In this document: positions 9,696 to 20,116 of the stretch, piece by piece | Position numbering within the stretch: the stretch's first letter is position 1 | Layout: each line of letters starts with the position of its first letter | Origin: Eleusine coracana subsp. coracana | Taxonomy: Eukaryota > Streptophyta > Magnoliopsida > Poales > Poaceae | Reading direction: 5' to 3' | DNA: 64,000 bases | Assembly (NCBI GenBank): GCA_032690845.1 | Contig: CM064424.1 | Location: 31,916,228 to 31,980,227 of the forward strand | Program-made: the position numbers and the translations under genes | The notes under the pieces: model-generated | The model's input: the letters and a program-made list of their open reading frames with translations, nothing else | Told to the model about the DNA's origin: nothing | The model's database searches: none

Positions 9696-11859
9696 TTAAT
9701 TCTTCGTGGTGCTCGTCGTGGATGGAGAATTTTCCACGATTTGTGCAACTTCTTTCTTCCGCCATACTTGTTTGATTTTCTTTGGCTTGGCGGCGACCTT
9801 TTTCTTCATTTCTTGTGGCTCGTTCTCCTTCTTGGGCGGCAGTGGTATGCTCTTAACTTTAACCGCTGGTGGACCCATTTTTGGTGGAATTGGATACACC
9901 TCAAATTTCTACACCGTGTTAGGATTTTTGCCATAAAAGATGCGTACCTGATTGCATTGTTCCGTTCGGGGCTTGAAGGCGAACTTTTCGTCGTGCCCAT
10001 TAATGTTAAGGTGGATTTCTCCAGCCCCAACATTAATGTTGGCATTAGCAGTGCTAAGGAATGATCTTCCTAGTATAAGAGGTGTCTTTGCATCAGCCTC
10101 TATATCCAGCACCACAAAGTCGACGGGAACTAGGGAGTTCCTTATCCTTATGGGTACGTCCTCCACAATGCCCGCTGGGTAGCAGACTGATTGGTCGGCG
10201 AGCTACAAGCACATTGCCGTAGGGGATAATGAATTGACATCGAGTTTGTCATACACTACCTTTGACATGACACTCACGCTCGCTCCCAAGTCACAGAGGG
10301 CATTGTTGAATTGTTGCATCCCGATGGAACATGGGATGGTTGGGCATCCCCGATCTCGCTTCTTTTCTAGGAGGGAGTTCAAGATAGCGGTGCTGCACTC
10401 TTCTGTTAATTTGACAACTTCCATGGACGGCATTGGGCGTTTGTTGTTGAGTATGTCCTTTAGGTACTTGGAGTATGTAGGAACCTGCATAGCATCAAGT
10501 AGTGGTATGTTGACATATAATTTCTTTATTACCTCTACAAACTTCCCGAATTGTTCGTCCACTGTTGGCTTCCTTTGTCGAGGGGGCAATGGCAACACCG
10601 GGGTATCATAGAACTCATGTGGCGCCTTCTTGAGAGGTTCCTTTGCCTCCTCAACTTTAGTTTCTTCCTCCCCTTCTGACTCGTCATCGGTTTCCTTGGT
10701 TTTCCCTGCAACATTAGGATTTGGTAGATCCTGTGTGGATTTTCCGCCTCTAGTTGTGACCGCACTAACATTTTCTTTAGGACTAGCTTCCGGCTGACTG
10801 GGGAGCTTGCCTGAGGTAGGCTTAACAATAGAAGTAGGCAGCTGAGCAATTTGTGTTTCTAACATTTTATTATGACTAAGCTGGTTTTGCAAGGAGGTAT
10901 TAAAGGTTTCCATATGGGAATCTATACTTTCTAGGACTTTATCAGTAGCAATAAATTTTCTAGTAATGCTTTCATTGATTTTAGATTGTCCTAGAACAAT
11001 ATCACGGAAGGAAGGTTCATTATGAGTAAAGTTTCCAGAGTTACCTATGTTCTTGTCGAAGGAGAGGTTTGGCTTGGACTCCCATCCGAAGTTGTTCATA
11101 CGGGACCTAAACCCATTGATGTTGTTGCCATTGTTGAGGTAGTTCACTTCTTCTTCTTGAGTTTCTGGGCAGTGGCTTTCCATGTGTCCAAAGCTTCCAC
11201 AGACTTCGCAAGTCATGCAAGAGTCCAAGGATTGGACAGTCTGAGGTCCGTCCATTTTCTTCAAAAGTTGATCCATCTTGATTGCCAGCATGTCAATACC
11301 ATCAACTTGGTGGACTCCCCTCATCTTGGGTTGCGGCTGGTTCTGTCTCTCATCATAACCACTGTAGTTGGCGACCATCTTTTCTATGAAAGTTTGAGCT
11401 TCTTTGACCTTCATTCAGAAGAAGGAACCTCTAGCGGCTGCATCTAGGTGCTCACGAGCGGGGCGGTTGAGCCCATGGTAAAAGCTTTGAATTAGCAACC
11501 AATCTTGCATTCCATGATGTGGGCATGCCAGAGTGTATTCTTGGAAACGTTCCCATGCCTCAGGAATGCTCTCGTCGGTTAGCTGTTGGAAACTTGAAAT
11601 CTTGTTTCGTAGGGCATTGGTTTTGCCTAGCGGGAAGAACTTGACAAGGAAAGCGTTGGAGCACTTGTCCCATGTGGTGAGCTCTTCTTGATTGCTATAG
11701 AACCACTGCTTCGCCTTCCCCAAGAGTGAAAATGGGAAAAGGCGAAGGCGAATGGCCTCAGGGGTCACATCCCTCATGGTGAATGTGCTGCACACCGCCA
11801 AAACTATTGGAGGTGGGCGTTTGCATCTTCTGATGCCTTGCCACAAAAAGGACTGGCCT
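9696..11859 (-). pseudogene. gag-pro: GypY copy 1 gag-protease, 5'-truncated
   Basis: Begins inside gag at SPFCGKASEDANAHL, where the Reina-like element is joined. Capsid-like blocks include LRLFPFSLLGKAKQWF and WERFQEYTLACPHHG. The CCHC knuckle is CEVCGSFGHMESHC. The protease shows DLGASVSVM and LILGRSFL. A lysine-rich tail ends the frame at 9696. In-frame stops include TAG at 10203-10205, inside the protease after MCL, and another TAG near 9909, both at positions where the other copy or the GypX homologue has a sense codon. Near 11414 a TGA separates the capsid part from the rest. No pol follows. Confidence 0.87.
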
Positions 11860-11861
11860 GA

Positions 11862-12159
11862 ACATTGGAGGGTTTATTGGCCTTCAACTGGAACACGTGA
11901 AATACTGGGTGCACTGATGAAGAGCTAGGTAGGTCGAGCTTGTAAGCAACCTCCCTAATCTTCTCTAGCACGCGATACAGTCCAAAGAATATGAAGGACA
12001 ATTTTCGATTAGTGCACTTGGCCAGAGACATTTGTACATATGGCTGGAGCTTGACAAAAACTAAGTCACCCACAACAAACTAACGCTTTGAACGTTTCTT
12101 GTCAGCCTGAAACTTCATCCGCTGTTGGGCTCTGTTCAAGTGCAACTTGATGAGTATTG
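11862..12159 (-). pseudogene. Integrase C-terminal remnant of the Reina-like polyprotein
   Basis: The main frame stops at 12160, but homology continues in another frame. It shows FQADKKRSKR, then a TAG, then VVGDLVFVKLQPY and HPVFHVFQLK, the usual GD-V-VKLQP and HPVFHVSQLK blocks at the end of gypsy integrases. One frameshift near 12160 and one stop therefore separate it from the intact 1391 codons. The frame then enters GypY gag (SPFCGKAS) without a stop, making a chimeric ORF across the junction. Confidence 0.75.
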
Positions 12160-15100
12160 TCATTGCCTTTCCTTAAGCCAAGAGTTCAAGTCACTGACCA
12201 CAGAGGTGGAAGCCGCGTCAATGCCAAAACTTCTGGGATGATACCCATAGAGAACTTTGAATGGAGTTTTCCCAACTGCAGAGTGCCAACATGTGTTATA
12301 CCAGTATTTGGCCAGAGACAACCAATTACTCCACTTAGCAGGGCAAGAATGGACAAAACAACATAGAAATGTCTCTAAGCACTGATTGACCCGCTCTGTT
12401 TGACTATCCGTTTGTGGATGATAAGCAGAGCTCATGTGTAACTTGACATTGGCCATTTTGAACAGTTCAGTCCAAAATGAGCTTGTAAAAACTTTGTCCC
12501 TATCAGATATGATTGCCTTAGGCATCCCATGCAATTTGTAAATATGGTCTAAGAATAGCTTGGCCACCGAGTTAGCTGAAAAGGGGTGTTTCAAGGCTAG
12601 GAAGTGGCTGTACTTGGAGAATTTATCAACTACCACTAGAATGCAGTTGTAGTTATGGGAGCTGGGAAGGCCTTCTATGAAGTCCATAGAAACCACTTGC
12701 CAAGATCCTTCTGGCACATGTAATGGTTGCAGAAGCCCTAGGTATTTAGCCCTATCAGGCTTAGCCTGTAGACAAGTTTGATAGGCAGACACCATGGACA
12801 TAACTGATTTCCTCATGCGAGTCCAAGCAAAATACTGCTTCAGTTTACTCATAGTGACTGGTACTCTAGAATGACCCCCAATGGCAGAGTTATGGAAGGA
12901 AGCCATGATCTTGTGTTGCAGCAGCGAATTGGCACCTACCCAAATCCTTGACTTGTATCTGAGAAGACCATCTTTGAATGTAAAGTGTGGTACAGAACTA
13001 GCATCCAGGGTTAGTTTAACTATCATTTCCCTTGCTCTAGGATCAGATGTGTAACTATCCATGACTTCCTGAAGCCAATTGGGAGTACATGCAGACACTA
13101 CTAAACTGTGGAATTCATGAGGTCTTCGAGATAAAGCATCTGCAGCACCATTTTCAATTCCCTTCCTATAAATAATTTTGTATTGAAGCCCCAGTAACTT
13201 AGTGAAGACTTTTTGTTGCCATAAGGTGTTGAGTCTCTGTTCATTAAGGTGAACTAAGCTCTTTTGATCAGTATAGATAATGAACTCACCCAACTGGAGG
13301 TAGGATTTCCACTGATCAACAGCCAAAAGTATCGCCATGTACTCCTTCTCATAAGTCGACAAGCTACATAATTTGATGCCCAAAGGTTTGCTAATGAAAG
13401 CCAAAGGATGTGACTTCTGCATCAACACAGCACCTATACCCTTATCACAACCATTTGTTTCTATGCAGAATGGCTGGGAGAAATCAGGTATAGCTAATAC
13501 CGGTGCTAAAGACAGAGCTGTGTTAAGTGTCTGGAAGGCTATATCATGGTCCTGATTCCACACAAACAATGAGTGTTTCTTCAGAAGCTCTGTGAGGGGC
13601 TTAGCAATGACAGCAAAGTGCTTAACAAATTTCCTATAATATCCTGCTAACCCCAAAAAACTCCTGAGCTCCTTCACATTTGTTGGTTGGGGCCAAGATA
13701 CCACAACTTCAACTTTGGCAGGGTCAGTAGTAACTCCATTCTTGCTGATTACATGTCCCAGGTATGAAATTTGTTGTTGGGCAAAGTTGCATATAGATAA
13801 CTTAACAAACCACTTGTCCTGAGCCAGCAATTGCAACACCTGCTTGATGTGTACTAGGTGCTCCTCATAAGAACTGCTATAAATCAGTATGTCGTCAAAA
13901 AATACTAGAACACATTTGCGTAGGAGGGGTTGAAGCGTCTTGTTCATGGCTCCCTGGAAAGTAGCTGGGGCACCAGGTAGTCCAAAAGCCATAACTTTGA
14001 AATCAAAATGACCAAAATGTGTCTGAAATGCTGTCTTATATTCATCTCCAGATTTGAGTCGAATTTGGTGATATCGAGCAGTCAGGTCAAGTGAGGAAAA
14101 CCAGCAAGCCTTGCCCAATTCATCAATAAGCTCATCAAAAATAGGTATAGGAAACACCCGTTTCACAGTTAAGGCATTCAAATATCTATAATCCACACAG
14201 AATCTGTAAGTTCCATCCTTCTTCTTGACTAGCAGAATTGCAGAAGAAAAGAAACTTACACTAGGTTGGATGAACCCCTTAGCCAGCATTTCCTGCACTT
14301 GCATTTCGATTTTAGATTTAAGAGCGGGAGGGTATCTATAGGGTCTCACATTGATAGCAGCGGCTCCAGGGACCAAGTCAATTTCATGGTCACAGTCTCT
14401 GAGTGGTGGTAATTCAGTAGGTTGAGCAAAGACATGGGCAAATTCAGACACAACATTGCTAATATCAGGAGGCAAAGCAATGTCAGACCCGAGAGAAACA
14501 GCAGAAACCAAATACAGTTGGAGAACCATCACCATAAGAGTATCAAGTTCAGTTACTCCTTGTAGCAAAATTGTAGAGCCCTGATAAGGTATGGACATCC
14601 ATTTCTCAGACCAATGTACTCTCATGGGACTATATTTCTCAAGCCAGTCCATTCCAACGACCATGTCATAAGCTGCTAATGGTATAACTCTAAGGTTTGA
14701 AGTGAAGGAATATCCCCCCATGGACCACCCCATGTTCTGGAAGAAAGAAGTGCAAGATAATGACTCTCCATTTGCTACTTGAATAGTGATTGGTTTAGCC
14801 AACTTAACGCTCCCAGACAACTGAGCAGCAATACTAGAACTGAGAAAAGAATGAGAACTGCCAGAATCAATCAAAATCAACAATTGGCAAGAAGCAATCA
14901 TCCCCATCATTCTCATTATTTTTGGAGCATCAACACCAGACACCACTTCGGAGGAAATAGAAATGTATAATTCACCAGAGTGCTGAGACACTGTATCATT
15001 CACAATTGGCTCATCCGAGTACACCAATTCATAAAGTTCCTGGAGGGCGTGGAGTTGAGCCACTTCAGAGCATTTGTGCCCACGCACATATTTTTTAGCG

Positions 15101-16335
15101 CACTTGAAACAGAGTCCTCTAGCTTGACGAAAAGACTTCAGGTTAGCAATACGTTCAGCCATCATTTTGCTGGCATCCACAATCTTCTGTTCCTCAGCAC
15201 CCACCGGAACCGTCGACTTGTCGGTTCGAGACCCGCCCGGCAGTGGAGGAAGAGGCATGGGTGAACGTGGAGCTACCTTGAATTGATGCCCCGAGTCCGG
15301 CTTACAAAATTCTCTTTGGCGACTCTGCTCGAACACCTCATCCTGCAACAACGCGAGAGTGCAGGCAGTATCTAGATCCTTGGGACGTTGAACAATAATA
15401 GAAGGTTTAATTTCATCACGCAACCCGTCAATGAAACGCATAGTATAGTAAACTGGGTCAGTAGTGGACTCATAAGCTTTCAATTGGTCGATCAGTTCAG
15501 CGAACTTCTCAACATAGTCTGCGACTGAACCAGTTTGCCTAATATGGAATAACTGCCTAATCAAAGCTTCATGCTGATCACGACCAAAACAGTCCATCAA
15601 CAAAGAGCACAAAATAGACCAAGAAGCGGTGCGCAGCTGGCGTTCCACCGACTGTAAGCAGCGAGCGGCTGCGCCCTCAAAGTGCATTGTAGCAACTTTA
15701 ACCCAAACCACTGGATCTACATCATACATGTCAAAATACATCTCACTACGAGAAATCCAGAGCCATGGATTATCCCCATCAAAAGTGGGAAACTTCATTT
15801 TGGGAAGACGACCCCTATAACCTCCAGATCCAGTGGAATTGCGACCCGATGAAGCATCATGGTGAGGAAAAGTCGAGCGAGAGGGGTTGAATCGATCGAA
15901 CGTACCATTGCCCGGGCTATGAGTTTGGGTGAAGACCTTCCCAAACCCATGGTCCCGGAGTTTTGTGTCGAGGCGGTGCCCATCAGGGCCGTCGGCAGGG
16001 AATCCAGCAGGTGGACACTCGGATGCCGACTCGGTGTGGAGAACGTCGGTAGGATCCGATGTACCGCGCGCCTCTCGATCAAAGAACTTGTTGAGCTTGG
16101 TGACCTCCAACTTGACGCTGGACAGCGAGGACTCGATCTCCGGCTTCCATTGCGCGAAACTCTTGTCGAACGCGTCGGCTGCTCCTTCTAACGCCGACAT
16201 GCGCTCGTCCTGCTTGAGCTCCGATGCGGCGAAGCGCTTCGTCCACGCGTTGTTTTGCTCGGCGAAACCTTTCTCGATGTCGGCGCGGATGGTGTTGGAT
16301 ATTTCTTCGAGCGCGAGCTTAACGACGGAGTCCAT
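12160..16335 (-). CDS. gag-pol: Reina-like Gag-Pol polyprotein, open for 1391 codons
   Basis: The longest intact frame in the window. The start chosen is MDSVVKLALEEIS at 16335. The frame is open a further 85 codons upstream, but those lie in the LTR and primer site. Gag occupies roughly the first 400 residues, with a knuckle-like CFKCAKKYVRGHKC. The protease active site is LIDSGSSHS. RT shows FCVDYRYLN, LDLTARYHQIR and the catalytic FFDDILIYS. RNase H has YTDQKSL and ADALSRR, but the first catalytic block reads ETNGCDKG where ETDASDKG is usual, so one catalytic aspartate is Asn. Integrase keeps SMDFIEGLP, ISDRDKVF and TERVNQ, a D-D-E set. It ends at 12160 before the integrase C-terminus because of a frameshift. 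It is one of the least damaged reading frames here, but is probably inactive. Confidence 0.9.
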   Translation of the reverse strand: MDSVVKLALEEISNTIRADIEKGFAEQNNAWTKRFAASELKQDERMSALEGAADAFDKSFAQWKPEIESSLSSVKLEVTKLNKFFDREARGTSDPTDVLHTESASECPPAGFPADGPDGHRLDTKLRDHGFGKVFTQTHSPGNGTFDRFNPSRSTFPHHDASSGRNSTGSGGYRGRLPKMKFPTFDGDNPWLWISRSEMYFDMYDVDPVVWVKVATMHFEGAAARCLQSVERQLRTASWSILCSLLMDCFGRDQHEALIRQLFHIRQTGSVADYVEKFAELIDQLKAYESTTDPVYYTMRFIDGLRDEIKPSIIVQRPKDLDTACTLALLQDEVFEQSRQREFCKPDSGHQFKVAPRSPMPLPPLPGGSRTDKSTVPVGAEEQKIVDASKMMAERIANLKSFRQARGLCFKCAKKYVRGHKCSEVAQLHALQELYELVYSDEPIVNDTVSQHSGELYISISSEVVSGVDAPKIMRMMGMIASCQLLILIDSGSSHSFLSSSIAAQLSGSVKLAKPITIQVANGESLSCTSFFQNMGWSMGGYSFTSNLRVIPLAAYDMVVGMDWLEKYSPMRVHWSEKWMSIPYQGSTILLQGVTELDTLMVMVLQLYLVSAVSLGSDIALPPDISNVVSEFAHVFAQPTELPPLRDCDHEIDLVPGAAAINVRPYRYPPALKSKIEMQVQEMLAKGFIQPSVSFFSSAILLVKKKDGTYRFCVDYRYLNALTVKRVFPIPIFDELIDELGKACWFSSLDLTARYHQIRLKSGDEYKTAFQTHFGHFDFKVMAFGLPGAPATFQGAMNKTLQPLLRKCVLVFFDDILIYSSSYEEHLVHIKQVLQLLAQDKWFVKLSICNFAQQQISYLGHVISKNGVTTDPAKVEVVVSWPQPTNVKELRSFLGLAGYYRKFVKHFAVIAKPLTELLKKHSLFVWNQDHDIAFQTLNTALSLAPVLAIPDFSQPFCIETNGCDKGIGAVLMQKSHPLAFISKPLGIKLCSLSTYEKEYMAILLAVDQWKSYLQLGEFIIYTDQKSLVHLNEQRLNTLWQQKVFTKLLGLQYKIIYRKGIENGAADALSRRPHEFHSLVVSACTPNWLQEVMDSYTSDPRAREMIVKLTLDASSVPHFTFKDGLLRYKSRIWVGANSLLQHKIMASFHNSAIGGHSRVPVTMSKLKQYFAWTRMRKSVMSMVSAYQTCLQAKPDRAKYLGLLQPLHVPEGSWQVVSMDFIEGLPSSHNYNCILVVVDKFSKYSHFLALKHPFSANSVAKLFLDHIYKLHGMPKAIISDRDKVFTSSFWTELFKMANVKLHMSSAYHPQTDSQTERVNQCLETFLCCFVHSCPAKWSNWLSLAKYWYNTCWHSAVGKTPFKVLYGYHPRSFGIDAASTSVVSDLNSWLKERQ

Positions 16336-16402
16336 GGCGCCGAGGTGCTTCTGCCGCCGCGTGTAGTGGTCTGGTTCCTCCAGATCGGGATCTGAAGACT
16401 GT

Positions 16403-16413
16403 CTCTGATACCA
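16403..16413 (-). other. tRNA primer binding site of the Reina-like element
   Basis: TGGTATCAGAG on the reverse strand, the standard match to the 3' end of plant initiator methionine tRNA, three bases from the LTR end. Confidence 0.9.
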
Positions 16414-16416
16414 GGT

Positions 16417-16737
16417 TGTTAGCAGCCAGTAGTAGAGGAAGGAGGGAATTGGAGATCGGGAAGCACAGATAGAGGGAGAGAGGGTAGTTGGTGAGAGCAG
16501 AGAGATTGCTCTCGGTTCAACTTGTTCTTCACGTTCTAATTCCTGCCTTATCTCGTTACTCTCCTCGCTATTTGTAACACACCTCTCCATCCTTACAGCG
16601 CTCCTTTACAAGGCCGAATCCAATCTGGCCCAGACACATGCACACTGGGTTTCCTGGGCCGAGTTCCCCGTTCGCGTATTGGCGCCAACTCCTCGCCTGC
16701 AGCCGTCTTCGTTGTCGGACTAGCAACAGTACTAACA
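16417..16737 (-). repeat. 5' LTR of the Reina-like element (about 321 bp)
   Basis: On the element's strand it starts TGTTAG and ends GCTAACA, just before the primer site. The outer end coincides exactly with the point (16738) where similarity to the Tekay-like LTR begins. That coincidence is why I prefer it over a shorter 163-bp reading starting TGTTAC at 16579. Confidence 0.7.
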
Positions 16738-19700
16738 CTCCAGTCATCGCCGGGAGCTGCAGCACCTCCAGGCGAGCGCGTCTACTCGTGGTGGGCCTGT
16801 CTGTGCCTTGCACGGACTTGGGAAACCCGGCGGAGGTGCAGCCGGGAGAGTTCCCGTCGGCCTGGGCCGCTGGGCGCCGTGTGACACCGCAGGGGAACGC
16901 CATGTGCAAGCTAGAACCAACGCCCTGCACCCACCTCTCTCCTCTGGTCACTACTGGGAGCCATCGCCCCTTGCATCTCTCGCGCGCAGCTGCTACCCGA
17001 GCTCCATTGCCAAACGAGCTTCGAGCTCCTGCCATTGTCAATCTGCTCATAGCCTCTGTCCTTCGCTCCAGAGCTGCGCAAGAGTGCTATGAAGCTCAAC
17101 CTGCCATCAATTGTTGTCTCCCACCGTGAAGTCTGGATCGAAGGCATCGTGTTTCGTTTGGTCAACCACCGACCACCATTGTTGGCAGCTCCGAATTCTC
17201 AGCGCATAGTGAGCTATTTTGAAATTACTTTGGCATGCAAGTTGTTTCCCTCTTGGTGTATCCTCTGATCATTTCTTTGTTCATCTCTCCAAGCCAAATC
17301 GTGAGATTTGGAGACTTTCTTGCCGCCATGGGCAGAGCTCCAGCAAGCTCGTGCTTGCCCTGTGCGCAAGACCTGTCCTGATTGGTCGAGGCCCAATTAG
17401 GTTCTCTGTTTTATTTAAAATAGCTATAAATCAAATAAACATTGTACAATGCATAACTAAATAATTACTGCCAATTTTGGAGCAAGATAAATTTTGGTAG
17501 CCTCCACTGGACATGTGCTGTTGTAGAAAAATGTAAAACACCATTTCGTATGAATGTTTATATGAGAACTAAAATAAATATGTTATACCGTAATAAATTA
17601 ATAAATAAATCCAGGAATCTGATAAATTCGTGAAACCTAGTGAACACTCATGTTTTGACATACTTAGTTTCCTTGCAAAGTCATACGTTGTAATTCTCTG
17701 TATAATTATCATAATTAATTAATTGATATGTTCATGAATTTAATTATTTAAAATTATTTGCCCTCATGTATGTCACTGAAACTTCGTCCAAAATTCATAT
17801 TCTATTTGTGATAAATCACTCCTATTTATTTGACATACAGAACCATGTTAAATCAATTAGTTTAATCCATAGGCTTAAATAACATATTTAAGTATATAGT
17901 CATTTAACTTGAAGTTAATCATTTGCATGTTCAAGTATCTTAGAAACATGTATCCACATATTAGAATACTAGTTAGTTTACTTAACCATTAGTCGTGTTG
18001 CATGGCTATTGTGGTTGTTAATTCAACAAGTTTGACCGCTTTAGACAAATTCCCAAAAATGTTTGGTACCTTGTAAAAGGCATAAATAAGTTACTATTGG
18101 AATTTTTGGGCCAACCCAATTTTTTTCGACTCCTCTGGTTATGTATCATTTATTAAAAATGCTAAAACCACATACAGGTTGTTACTTTTACCAGAGGCAA
18201 AAATAAATATTAAACCATTAATAAAATCATATATAAATATAGGAAACAAATAACTTCTTAAACTTGGCATAGGTTTACCATCTAGTTATTAAATATACAC
18301 TTTATCATAGGTGTTTAATTCATTGCATAGCAGCATTTTCATATATTGGGGGCTTCATTATGATCAGTACCTCTCCTAGCTCATGCTCCTTGCATATTTG
18401 CATCGATCGCGATAGACACACACATACCGTTCATTTTGTACTAAGCTACCATATTAATTTACTTGAGTCCATGAAGGAAATTCACCGATACATCAACCCT
18501 ATGTCATTAACCCACCTCATAATATATTAACCTCATGTATATTTTATAACATTAAATCCTTTATAAATCGACTGCTATGAATCTTCTCTCATACACATCA
18601 TCACATTTGCATCATGTAGATAACAAAGTGAATCACGTGGAGCCTGTGACAAGAGCAGGAGCCAGAAGGACAAAAGGGAGATCCCGCTAACTAGGAACAG
18701 GACCAAGGCAAGCCCTGGTGCATACCACCAAGTTTTAACCTTTTTATTTTATCACTAGTTAGTGTGATGTAAGCTTGCTTGCGTATTAAGTTGATACGAG
18801 TTGTTTGAAAACCTAGCATTGCAATAGGTCCCTTTTACTTGATGATAGCCTCAGGATGAAAGTCGCTCCGCTTAATTTAGAATGATCATTCATCGAGTGG
18901 TATAGAGACCACTCATAGATTAGAATATATTATCACCTAGGAATGATGTCAGATGAAGGAATGTTGGAATGGGAGAGTCACTTAAGGCCCACGCCGTGTT
19001 CGGTCCTATGGGATCAAGATTGAATAGTACCAAATGCATGCTAGTGATATGGGCACTAGTAAACCGACGTAGTTTGATTTCCGCAGTGGTTGGACGATAC
19101 CCCACTCTTCTTTTGGTGATGAAGATGGTTATGGTGGAATGTGGGTATATGTTGGAAGTGAGAGTGCATGGGCTACCCATGGATGGCTTCGACGGGAGCA
19201 TCGTTTGGGATGACGTGTACTCAGGAAAAGTGGGACCTGGACTGACCCTGTTGTATCTCGTGAAAGGTTGTCGTACGTGACTCCTCGGAGTGTGTGTGCC
19301 GTGTATTTGGGTTTCTCCTGTAGGATGTAAATCGATTCGAGTCGCTGCCCCTCACAGTAACGAGTACCACTTGATCGCTGCTCCGGAATGTTGTTGGAAA
19401 TTGTTAATATGACGAATAGATTCAATATCACTGTATGGAATTATTGTTAATTGTATTGCAACCATGATTGTTGTAGTTGTAGTGCAAACTAAATTTATTA
19501 TTTTGCATGTCAACTTAACTTGATGCTAAAACTTGAAAACTAAGGATTTACTCTTAGGTTGGCTTTTTGTCAACATAAACCCTACCATTAGCCTGTGCAT
19601 GTCTAGGAGTCGGCTGTAGATGGCCATTTTATTGGGTCAGTCTTGCTAAGTAAATTAGTTACTCGGGGCGATGTTCTATATGGTTTTTAGATGATCAGAG

Positions 19701-20034
19701 TGGAGACTGCCACTGCGGTGGGAGGTTCCACTAGGAAGGCCAACGACCTGACTGCTGGATCATTGAGTGAGAGCCCTGCACCAATGATGATAAGGAGTAG
19801 GCTTGTGTGCGCTGGCACGGTATCATGGGCATGACACCGACCAAGCCCGGCTACTACTGTTATGGATTGTCGTGAGAGGGCGATTGTATCTTGCTTATTC
19901 TATTGGACATTTCACAATTTTGCTTACGCACTTTCAAAACTCTGGTTTGTAACTTAAATTTGGATTTTATACACTATCTATGTTCTTATTGCAATTATAT
20001 TATTCTATCATGTGTTGTACTATTGGATGTCACA
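16738..20034 (+). repeat. 5' LTR of the outer Tekay-like element, 5'-truncated
   Basis: From 16738 it matches the right LTR from 62993 onward with few visible mismatches as far as the window allows. It ends TGTCACA at 20034, the inverted counterpart of TGTGACA at the start of the right LTR. About 874 bp of the LTR start are missing on this side, replaced by the Reina-like element. The full LTR would be about 4.2 kb, consistent with the long LTRs of the Tekay lineage. Small ORFs in it are not conserved genes. Confidence 0.85.
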
Positions 20035-20104
20035 GCGCGTGTCGCCACCCAAGAAAGATTTTGGAACGAAATCGTCTTCGTGGTAAGGCGGTTCTGTTAT
20101 AGCG

Positions 20105-20116
20105 TGGTATCAGAGC
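20105..20116 (+). other. tRNA primer binding site of the outer element
   Basis: TGGTATCAGAGC, matching initiator methionine tRNA, about 70 bases after the LTR end. The spacing is longer than usual. Confidence 0.8.

Larger units (their letters stand above)
3602..11859 (-). mobile_element. GypY copy 1, 5'-truncated gypsy element (gag-pro + ORF2, no pol)
   Basis: In transcription order (right to left): gag-protease (11859-9696), a non-coding promoter/leader region (9695-8565), ORF2 (8564-7032), a non-coding tail, a polypurine tract and a complete 3' LTR (5533-3602). It is an inverted relative of GypY copy 2 (50010-58327) and closely similar along its whole length. No RT, RNase H or integrase lies between protease and ORF2 in either copy, so the absence is a family trait rather than damage to one copy. 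The 5' LTR, primer site and gag start were lost at the junction with the Reina-like element near 11859. It must have depended on another element for reverse transcription and integration. Confidence 0.88.
11860..16737 (-). mobile_element. Reina-like Ty3/gypsy retrotransposon, 3' end deleted
   Basis: Order on the reverse strand: 5' LTR (16737-16417), primer site, gag-pol (16335 to about 11862). The 3' LTR is missing: coding sequence runs straight into GypY gag near 11859. The right end abuts the outer Tekay-like LTR at 16738, so this element appears to have inserted into that LTR. A later deletion removed its 3' LTR, the first part of the Tekay LTR and the 5' part of GypY copy 1. The short LTR and single gag-pol frame fit the Reina group of chromoviruses, but the region that would hold a chromodomain is lost. 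Confidence 0.8.

Noticed and set aside
16417..16579. A 163-bp LTR reading for the Reina-like element, TGTTAC...TAACA
   Set aside because: The 321-bp reading has a longer terminal inverted repeat, and its end coincides with the start of Tekay LTR similarity at 16738.
16336..16590. The 85-codon N-terminal extension of the Reina-like frame
   Set aside because: It translates the LTR and the primer binding site (WYQRQ comes from TGGTATCAGAG). The gag start at 16335 lies after them.
18969..19431. ORFs of about 100 codons on both strands
   Set aside because: Inside the long outer LTR, overlapping on opposite strands, with no conserved domain.
20105..20116. Possible tRNA gene fragment
   Set aside because: It is only the short primer-binding complement; no cloverleaf or A/B boxes surround it.
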